Origin: Candidatus Lambdaproteobacteria bacterium RIFOXYD2_FULL_56_26 | GTDB lineage: Bacteria > SAR324 > XYD2-FULL-50-16 | Length of the DNA: 47,598 bases | Direction: 5' to 3' | NCBI GenBank assembly: GCA_001783715.1 | Contig: MFNF01000011.1 | Coordinates: forward strand, 1 to 47,598 | Shown here: piece after piece, positions 42,814 through 47,598 of the stretch | Layout of the letters: each line of letters opens with the position of its first letter | Position numbering within the stretch: position 1 is the first letter of the stretch | Made by a program: the position numbers and the translations under genes | The notes under the pieces: model-generated | What the model saw: only the letters and a program-made list of their open reading frames with translations | Database searches by the model: none | What the model was told of the DNA's origin: nothing

Positions 42814-42856
42814 GATAACCTCCTTGTCATGGTGAATGTCCGCCCTTCCTTGGGTG
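42814..42856 (-). promoter_or_regulatory. GGA-rich leader of flagellin gene 2
   Basis: Minus-strand leader with GGAAGGGCGGACATTC and, 5 bases before the ATG, AAGGAGG. Three GGA motifs are spaced over 40 bases, as in CsrA-controlled mRNAs, and the GGAAGG block is shared with the other two flagellin leaders. Confidence 0.4.
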
Positions 42857-42886
42857 GGTGCGGAACCGATTTATGAAAAGGTAACC

Positions 42887-42913
42887 TAAAAAGAATTGGC
42901 ATCCTGCCGATTC
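42887..42913 (+). promoter_or_regulatory. Sigma-28 (FliA)-type promoter pointing into the flagellin intergenic region
   Basis: TAAA (42887-42890), exactly 15 bases, then GCCGATTC (42906-42913), matching the flagellar sigma-28 consensus TAAA-N15-GCCGATAA in ten of the twelve positions. It reads on the plus strand, away from flagellin 2, with a start expected near 42920. The same bases form an imperfect AAGAAT...ATTCTT inverted repeat, so a minus-strand hairpin in the flagellin 2 leader is an alternative reading. Confidence 0.6.
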
Positions 42914-42914
42914 T

Positions 42915-43585
42915 TTGGCGGTCCTTTATCCCCCTCCTTTTTTGCAAAAGGAATGAGCCCCTTGTCTGAGGAGTTTTCCCCCCGGCCCACTGGTCCCCTT
43001 ACGGGACCGCCGGGCTGGGTCGGTTTTGGGGCTACCAAAATCGACCCAGCCCTAGGCTTGCCTTAAATCTCCGAACTTGTCGGTTTGGGTTAAAAGGCGC
43101 ATCCATGCTCCATTTTTGACCCAACTGCTGCCTTTTACCCCACTTCCTTGTGGGCTATCTGGCTCCCGCTGCCTCCTGGCTGCGGGTTTGAACTCTTTCG
43201 GCTTCCATGCCGAACCTTTGGACCTTGGGCCTCCTGGCCGACTGGTCCCCCTGCTTGTTGTGCTGCAGGTTTAAAACTGTGGCCAGTCCCAATCCATTGG
43301 CACCGGTCTGATGTTTTCTGCCCTCTATCCCCTCCTGAAAAACGGGTCGCAGTTGTTTTCTTCACAATAAGGACTGACTGAAACCCCAATCCAATTGAGG
43401 TTGAGGTCCAAAGGGGCCGAAGCCACCTCTTGGGCTCCCGAATTTGGGAGCCGGACCCTTTTTTGGGCATCCATGCCCTTCAAACCGCCTTCGGGTGGCC
43501 TTTGACCTCCCTGGGCCTTTTGAACCCTGAAGTCCCTGGGGGCATCCCCCAAGCGGACCTTCGGCGCTTGGCCGAATCTTTTTTT
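42915..43585 (+). ncRNA. Candidate structured RNA between flagellin genes
   Basis: No credible protein is encoded here on either strand. Clean hairpins follow one another: 42981-43014 (CCCGGC/GCCGGG around GGTCCC/GGGACC), 43012-43052 (an 18-bp stem: 11 bp, one G-U, 6 bp), 43165-43186, 43197-43214, 43220-43248, 43403-43429, 43433-43452, 43465-43478, 43485-43498 (TTCG tetraloop) and 43538-43550. A sigma-28-type promoter stands just upstream and an intrinsic terminator closes the stretch. That predicts a plus-strand transcript of about 665 nt under flagellar control. It matches no RNA class I recognise. Expression is unproven. Confidence 0.5.
43560..43585 (+). terminator. Intrinsic terminator of the candidate RNA
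   Basis: TTCGGC (43560-43565) and GCCGAA (43571-43576) pair perfectly around GCTTG and are followed at once by TCTTTTTTT (43577-43585). The T-tract gives plus-strand polarity. Confidence 0.75.
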
Positions 43586-43933
43586 GCCACTCCAAAGGGA
43601 GGAAGCGACCCTCTTGAGGGGGTCCTCCCGTCCCAACCTTTGGTGGGCTCCATTCTTTTCCACCCGGAGCCTCGGCTCGGGGAGGATTCAACCTGCCTCT
43701 TGGGGACCCTCAACGGGATTGCCCCAACCCGGTGCCGCCGACCTGCTCCCCTCGTTCTTCCCTGGCTGACCAAGACCTGCGGTCCTGGGTGGCCTGGTTC
43801 CAGTCCAAACTGTCCAAGATACAAGGACCTTCGCTCTACGAACCTACCTCCGGCCCCAATCCTGTTTCTGTGGTCCTTAAGGACCTTCTGCCCACCTCCA
43901 GACCTAGTCGCTCACCGGCGACCTCGACTTCCG

Positions 43934-44265
43934 GGTCCTTCGGCCCGTCTTTCCGGGAGTCAGTTCTGGTCCTTCGGCCTCACCAACTCCAGCGGTCGGT
44001 CCTTCGGCCTTTCACCTTCCAGCGCTCGGCCCAGTGGGTCCTTCGGCCCGCTGTTTTGTGCTACCCCAAAAGGGTCCTTCGGCCTAGCCCCTTACCGGTG
44101 CCAACCGGACTCCTCCCTTGGCCTTCTGGCCTCAAGGGGAGGGACTCCCGGAGCCTGGGCTCCCGTTAGGGTTCTACCCTTTTGCACTGCCGGGGAACCT
44201 TGTGTTCCCAAACTGATCCAGCCTCCACCGGCGGCTTTGGGGGGTTTGGGAAAGGTCCTTCGGCC
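43934..44265 (+). repeat. Six exact copies of GGTCCTTCGGCC
   Basis: Copies at 43934, 43968, 43998, 44037, 44073 and 44254. Each can form a small GGTC/GGCC hairpin around CTTC with one G-U pair. Spacing is irregular (30-39 bases for the first five). They are not CRISPR-like, since the unit is short and the spacers are not of constant length. Confidence 0.8.
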
Positions 44266-44344
44266 TTTTCCCTTGCGCCCCTAACCGGACTCCTCCCTTG
44301 GCCTTCTGGCCTCAAGGTTAGGGACTCCTGGAGCCTGGGCTCCC
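44103..44344. repeat. 62-bp direct repeat, two copies exactly 180 bp apart
   Basis: 44103-44164 and 44283-44344 differ at three positions only. Each holds a GGCC-TTCT-GGCC hairpin and a GGAGC-CTGG-GCTCC hairpin. Two of the three differences (GG to TT) change the outer stem partner: in copy 1 GGGGAG faces CTCCC inside the unit, while in copy 2 GGTTAGGG faces CCCTAACC just outside it. Confidence 0.8.
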
Positions 44345-45186
44345 AACTTGGTTCCCTTTACCTCAAAACTGCCCGGTCCGATTTGCCTTTAAGGCCCCAA
44401 CTCTGAGGGGCGTTTGCTCCCACACTCGGTGGCACAAACTCCAAACCTCCGGCCCTTCAGCCTTGGATGCCTTTTGCGGCCCCGACCCAACTCCCTGGGG
44501 CAGGCTTTGCTCCTTTGGTCCTCCGGCCCTCATTCGTGTTTCCCTCTCCCGACCAAGGCCAGTTTTGCCCTGGCAGTCCACTTTTGCGCCTGTGCCCCTT
44601 GGAGACCTCTTCAGGTCCAGGGGAGGAGGCTCTTCGCCAACCCCGTTCTACCGGAGACACACCTTCACCCCTGGCGGGACAAGCCGTTTTGGCCGTTCCC
44701 TGAATCCTTTTCACACCTGCCCAAACCTACCTCCGGCGGTTGCTTTTTCCGAAGGCCAAGGCAACGAGCCGCCTTTGGATTTCCAAAGGGGATCAACCGT
44801 TGATCCCTCCCTTTTGGGACTGCTCTCCCCGACCGGAACCCCTCCGTTCAAGGACCGCCCCTTGTTGGGCTCATTCCCTTAAAGCTCAAAACAGCGGGCA
44901 TCCGAAACCGGCAAGAGTTTTCTTAAACCTGCCCCTCCTCCACGAAACAGCGCCTAAAGCAACGGTTCGGTCGGATCTCCCAATGCCCCCTGTTCTGCCT
45001 TTAATCTTCTGCCACAAACCCTGGACCACCTGGGGGTCCCCTCTCTCCAGGCGGCATTCCCCCTCCCCATCAGGGCGGGGGAATGGTGCCTTTTGTTCCA
45101 CTCTCAGGACTGTCCCAAAAGCGGTGTCTGAACCTCAAACCCTGGGTCCAAGGGAGCCTACAGAGGCCCCCTTAAACCCCAGTTGC

Positions 45187-46647
45187 CTACTTGAGCAACT
45201 GCAAGACCGTAGCGGGGGTTTGGTTGGCCTGTGCCAACATCGCCGTAGCCGACTGGGTCATGATCTGGTTCTTGGTGTAGCTGGCCATCTCGGCAGCCAT
45301 GTCCACATCCCGCAAGATCGACTCCGAAGAGGTCAAGTTCTCGTGGGCAATCCGCAGGTTGTTCAGGTTGCTTTCCAAGGTGTTCTTTTGGAAGGCACCC
45401 AACTCCCCCCTTCTGGCGGAGATTCTGGTGATGGCATCGTCCACCATCCTCATTGCGTCCTGTGCTCCTTGGAAGGTCCGAACGTCCACCTCCGAGAGGG
45501 ATTTGAAGCCCGACTCGTTTTGGATGTTGTTGGCCAAAGAGCGGGTGTTGACGCTTTCCACCGAGATCCCTACGGTTTGACCGAAGTTCCCGCCTACCTG
45601 GAAGTTCATGGCGTTCTGGGACACAAAGGCCCGTCCAACCTCGCTCCCACCTTCGGGGATTACGCCATCGGCATCGCCTACCTGTCCGGTGAACTTGACT
45701 TTGAGGCCGTCCACGCTGGCGGTACCTTCTTGGCCGGTCAATACTTGGCCTTCCCCGATAGCGGATTCGCCGTTGATGGTCCCCTTGATGTCGTTCCCTG
45801 CACTGGAGACTTCAATCTGCCCGGCTTCGCTCGACAGCACCCCGGCGGTCGAAGAAGAGAACTGGAAGCCGTAGGCCGAACCATACTCCTTGTGCTTGAC
45901 GCTCAAGGTGTTGTTGGCATTCAACTCTACATCCACGTTGAGGCCGTTGCGCCGGACTTCGGACTTCAGGTTTTTCACCGCAGTATCAACGGTGTCGTCC
46001 ATGGTGGTCCGGTAGGAAGCCATCTTTCCGTTTTCGATCAAGGTAAAGGTTTCCCCGGCTTTGATCGTTTCATCGGTCAGGGCGACTTTGCCGTCCACAA
46101 AAGACTTGCTGGCGTTTTGGGTCACCTTGACCTCAAAACCTGCTTCCCTGCTGTCCTTGGTTTTCAGGCCGGCTTCCACAAACTGGAGTTGGTCGCCGGT
46201 GGTCGAACCGGAAGCCCCTTGAGAACCATCCAAGAGCCGTTTGTTGCCAAATTGGGCTTGGGCGGCAACCCGGTCGATGGTAGCCAAGGCATTGGTGATC
46301 TCTTGCTGGTCGGCTTCGAGCATGGTCTCGTCGTTGACCCCTTCGTTCGCTGCGTGAACGGCCAATTGGCGAACCGAAACCAACAGACGGCTGACTTCGT
46401 TCAAGTTTGCCTCAGTGGTTTGCACCAGAGACACGGCGGTTTCCGAGTTGTCGATCGCTTGAGACATCCCGGCAATCTGGCCCCGCATTTGTTCGGAAAT
46501 CACCAAAGCGGCAGGTCCATCGGAAGCCCGGTTGACTTTCAGACCGCTGGACAATTTTTCCAGAGTCTTGCTCATGCTGGTGTCGTTGATGTTCAAGTTC
46601 CGATGAGCATTGATGGCAGCGATGTTGTGGTTGATACGTAAAGACAT
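45187..46647 (-). CDS. Flagellin, copy 3
   Basis: 486 residues with standard flagellin ends (SLRINHNIAAINAHRNLNIN, KVNRASDGPAALVISEQMRG; C-terminus SESILRDVDMAAEMASYTKN ... ANQTPATVLQLLK). The centre is close to copy 2, including FQFSSSTAGVLSSEAGQIEV and the VGGNFGQTVGIS stretch before D1. AAGGAGG lies 5 bases before the ATG. A 10-bp stem-loop (45150-45173) follows the stop. Long open frames on the opposite strand are shadows caused by its codon use. Confidence 0.95.
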   Translation of the reverse strand: MSLRINHNIAAINAHRNLNINDTSMSKTLEKLSSGLKVNRASDGPAALVISEQMRGQIAGMSQAIDNSETAVSLVQTTEANLNEVSRLLVSVRQLAVHAANEGVNDETMLEADQQEITNALATIDRVAAQAQFGNKRLLDGSQGASGSTTGDQLQFVEAGLKTKDSREAGFEVKVTQNASKSFVDGKVALTDETIKAGETFTLIENGKMASYRTTMDDTVDTAVKNLKSEVRRNGLNVDVELNANNTLSVKHKEYGSAYGFQFSSSTAGVLSSEAGQIEVSSAGNDIKGTINGESAIGEGQVLTGQEGTASVDGLKVKFTGQVGDADGVIPEGGSEVGRAFVSQNAMNFQVGGNFGQTVGISVESVNTRSLANNIQNESGFKSLSEVDVRTFQGAQDAMRMVDDAITRISARRGELGAFQKNTLESNLNNLRIAHENLTSSESILRDVDMAAEMASYTKNQIMTQSATAMLAQANQTPATVLQLLK

Positions 46648-46690
46648 GGTGTCCTCCTTGAGTTACTCCCGTCCTTCCTAGGTCGAGAGA
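46648..46690 (-). promoter_or_regulatory. GGA-rich leader of flagellin gene 3
   Basis: Minus-strand leader GGAAGGACGGGAG ... AAGGAGGACACC before the ATG: four GGA motifs, two overlapping the ribosome site. It shares the GGAAGG block with the other flagellin leaders. I could not find a convincing sigma-28, sigma-54 or sigma-70 promoter upstream of this gene. Confidence 0.4.
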
Positions 46691-47384
46691 GAATTTTTTC
46701 TTGGGGAGTGGCTCGCCCCTAAGGGGTTTGCTTTCCCGTTTCGTTTTTTTTTGGATCCACTTCGGTTTTGACAAATCCATTTGCCTCCCCTTCCCCACCT
46801 TCACCGGTTGTAGCGCCTCAATCCATGAGACGGCCCTGGGTTTCCCCGCTTGGTGTCGGCGGACCTGCAAAACAGGCCAGATCGCTGAGTCTTGCCTTGG
46901 TTTCCCAAGGTTTGTGCTTGGGCTTGCGCCCGGTTTTGGCGGGGGCTTCCTGCCCTGCCGTTTTTGGTTTTTAGGCCAAAGGCCCAAAACCTTAAGGTTT
47001 GTGTCCCATCCTTGGGACTGTAGGCCGACTTTGGATCGGCCCCGCTCCTTCCTTAGAGGCGAAACAGGGGCCGTCTTCCTACGCTATGCGAAGGCGGCCC
47101 TTTGGGTTCTTGTTGAAGGAACCTGAGCTTGTGGGCTCAACGCCATGTTTCTCGGAGGCTTTCTCTAGAGCCCGGCCTTGCGGCCGGGCCCCTGAGGAGG
47201 AGAAAGAAAGCGTTGGACCCACAACTTTTGTCCCTGCATCTTCTTGGACCTGGATTGCTCCGGGGCTTTGGGGTTTCCCTGTTTTGCCCCGTTCCCCTTG
47301 GCCGGGAACGGGACGTTTGCAGGGTTTACTCTGGTTCCGGCCTGGGCCGGGTTGCTTGTGTTTAGACCGGGTAGGGTCTGTTTT
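46691..47384 (+). ncRNA. Second hairpin-dense non-coding region upstream of flagellin 3
   Basis: No credible gene lies between the flagellin 3 start and 47509. From 46895 on there are at least nine clean stem-loops: 46895-46910, 46920-46931, 47003-47018 (GTCCCA/TGGGAC), 47023-47041 (GGCCGA/TCGGCC), 47068-47100 (11 bp), 47105-47123, 47170-47189 (8-bp GC stem with TTGC loop), 47288-47312 (9 bp CCCGTTCCC/GGGAACGGG) and 47337-47350. The terminator that follows is best on the plus strand. I see no plus-strand promoter of quality, so the start is undefined. The part before 46895 has little structure. Confidence 0.42.
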
Positions 47385-47407
47385 AAAGGGCCTGAGCCCT
47401 TGTTTTT
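47385..47407 (+). terminator. Intrinsic terminator of the second structured region
   Basis: AAGGGC (47386-47391) and GCCCTT (47396-47401) pair around CTGA and are followed by GTTTTT. A second hairpin (GCCCC...GGGGC with a T6 loop) follows directly. Confidence 0.65.
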
Positions 47408-47460
47408 GCCCCTTTTTTAGGGGGGCCTGATGTTCCCCCGGTGTTCAGGGGGGCTGCGGG

Positions 47461-47484
47461 TCGAAGCCTGGGATAGGGCTTCGA
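47461..47484. repeat. 8-bp inverted repeat after the partial gene at the window end
   Basis: TCGAAGCC and GGCTTCGA are perfect inverted copies around an 8-base loop, 26 bases beyond the stop of the minus-strand gene at the window edge. It has no T-tract and may be the 3' stem-loop of that gene. Confidence 0.5.
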
Positions 47485-47509
47485 TGGGCTTTCGCCCCGG
47501 TCTGGCGGT

Positions 47510-47598
47510 TTAGGCCAGTTTTTTAAAAAGGGTTTTGAGGTCGAGGGCCATTTGTTGGGCTTTTTCGGTTGAAAGGCCCAAGAGGGCTTTGGTGGCGG
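47510..47598 (-). CDS. C-terminal end of an unidentified protein (cut by the window edge)
   Basis: The last 89 bases read on the minus strand as a clean helical C-terminus, LLGLSTEKAQQMALDLKTLF followed by KKLA and a TAA at 47510-47512. Codon use matches the window's real genes, and no stop interrupts it up to the edge. It is too short for identification. Its position upstream of flagellin 3 on the same strand suggests a flagellar or filament-modification gene, but that is a guess. Confidence 0.62.
   Translation of the reverse strand, partial: ATKALLGLSTEKAQQMALDLKTLFKKLA

Larger units (their letters stand above)
43586..45186. other. Non-coding, pyrimidine-rich, hairpin-dense stretch between flagellins 2 and 3
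   Basis: 1.6 kb without a credible gene; the plus strand is visibly rich in C and T. Long open frames here are Pro/Ser/Leu-rich in all frames and look like composition artefacts. Stem-loops include 43592-43642 (CCAAA...TTTGG enclosing GGGAGGA/TCCTCCC and ACCCTC/GAGGG), 43872-43885, 44193-44209, 44558-44575, 44773-44790 (CCTTTGGA/TCCAAAGG) and 44788-44807 (GGGATCAA/TTGATCCC), 45050-45089, and 45150-45173 (10 bp, just after the flagellin 3 stop). Two repeat families lie at 43934-44344. It could be a continuation of the structured RNA, 3' ends of a long flagellin transcript, or plain decayed DNA. Confidence 0.6.

Noticed and set aside
42930-42965. Sigma-54 promoter upstream of flagellin 2 on the minus strand
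   Set aside because: A GG and a GC lie in the right area (GGGGCTCATTCC...TTGC), but the spacing between them is 12, not 10, bases.
43430-44284. Long plus-strand open frame (284 codons) and overlapping frames between flagellin genes
   Set aside because: The translations are Pro/Ser/Leu/Arg-rich with no domain, several frames are open at once on both strands, and the stretch is full of inverted repeats. Composition explains the open frames.
43934-44344. CRISPR array
   Set aside because: Units are 12 bases with variable spacing, or 62 bases in two copies; there are no regular spacers and no cas genes.
44740-46641. 633-codon plus-strand open frame antisense to flagellin 3
   Set aside because: It is a shadow of the flagellin's codon use; the minus-strand protein is an unmistakable flagellin.
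46760-46800. Promoters around TTGACA at 46768 (plus) and CCGA near 46764 (minus)
   Set aside because: No -10 box at a workable distance on the plus strand; on the minus strand the CAAA-to-CCGA spacing is two bases too short for sigma-28.

Overview
The window reads as chromosome of a flagellated Gram-negative bacterium of broadly proteobacterial type. It carries an outer-membrane efflux channel, IHF, Dsb proteins, a multiheme c-type cytochrome, hybrid phosphorelay signalling, HD-GYP signalling and three flagellin genes. By eye most of it is GC-rich, except the first ~400 bases, which are clearly AT-richer. I cannot name the class from sequence alone. All readings come from inspecting the bases and translations; no database was searched.

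Layout. (1) 1-7950, lying 3' of a tRNA-Arg gene, looks like an acquired and partly decayed island: a Tyr-rich two-repeat protein, a broken membrane-protein gene, a five-gene heavy-metal efflux operon (czcA-type RND pump, a miniature His-rich adaptor-like protein, an outer-membrane channel and two small exported proteins), a decayed RhuM/Fic-type remnant and a frameshifted DNA-binding-like gene. (2) 7975-11241: tRNA-Arg(CCG), yhbY, a YdjM-like membrane protein, tlyA and a CCA-adding or poly(A) polymerase. (3) 11320-19574: an apparent oxygen/redox-sensing block. It holds a receptor-hairpin-like protein, two tandem diiron ODP-type metallo-beta-lactamase-fold proteins, a QueG-like Fe-S protein, a large hybrid kinase whose PAS domain keeps the FixL haem-pocket His and Arg at FixL spacing, a cytochrome b-like membrane protein and an octahaem cytochrome c. 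(4) 19701-22031: an ABC exporter. (5) 22028-25984, minus strand: DsbD-N domain, plsC, mutM, recQ. (6) 26181-31577: ihfA-like, an exported protein, folK, gloB, hpf, rsmB and a degenerate 5'-nucleotidase-like protein. (7) 31636-35383, minus strand: radA, a DUF167 protein, a TPR protein. (8) 35527-39732: an unknown Lys-rich protein, a two-receiver HD-GYP regulator, a DsbA-like protein and ispE. (9) 39811-47598: three flagellin genes on the minus strand and the end of a further gene.

The most unusual feature is in region 9. About 2.4 kb between two flagellin genes and about 0.85 kb upstream of the third hold no credible gene but are packed with perfect hairpins. A good sigma-28 (FliA)-type promoter on the plus strand at 42887-42913 points into the first of these regions, and a clean intrinsic terminator follows at 43560-43585, which predicts a structured, flagellar-class transcript of roughly 665 nt. 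The second region ends in its own terminator at 47385-47407. Read on the opposite strand, several hairpin loops carry GGA, the binding signature of CsrA/RsmA, and all three flagellin leaders are rich in GGA. A regulatory RNA tied to flagellin expression is the main hypothesis I would test here.
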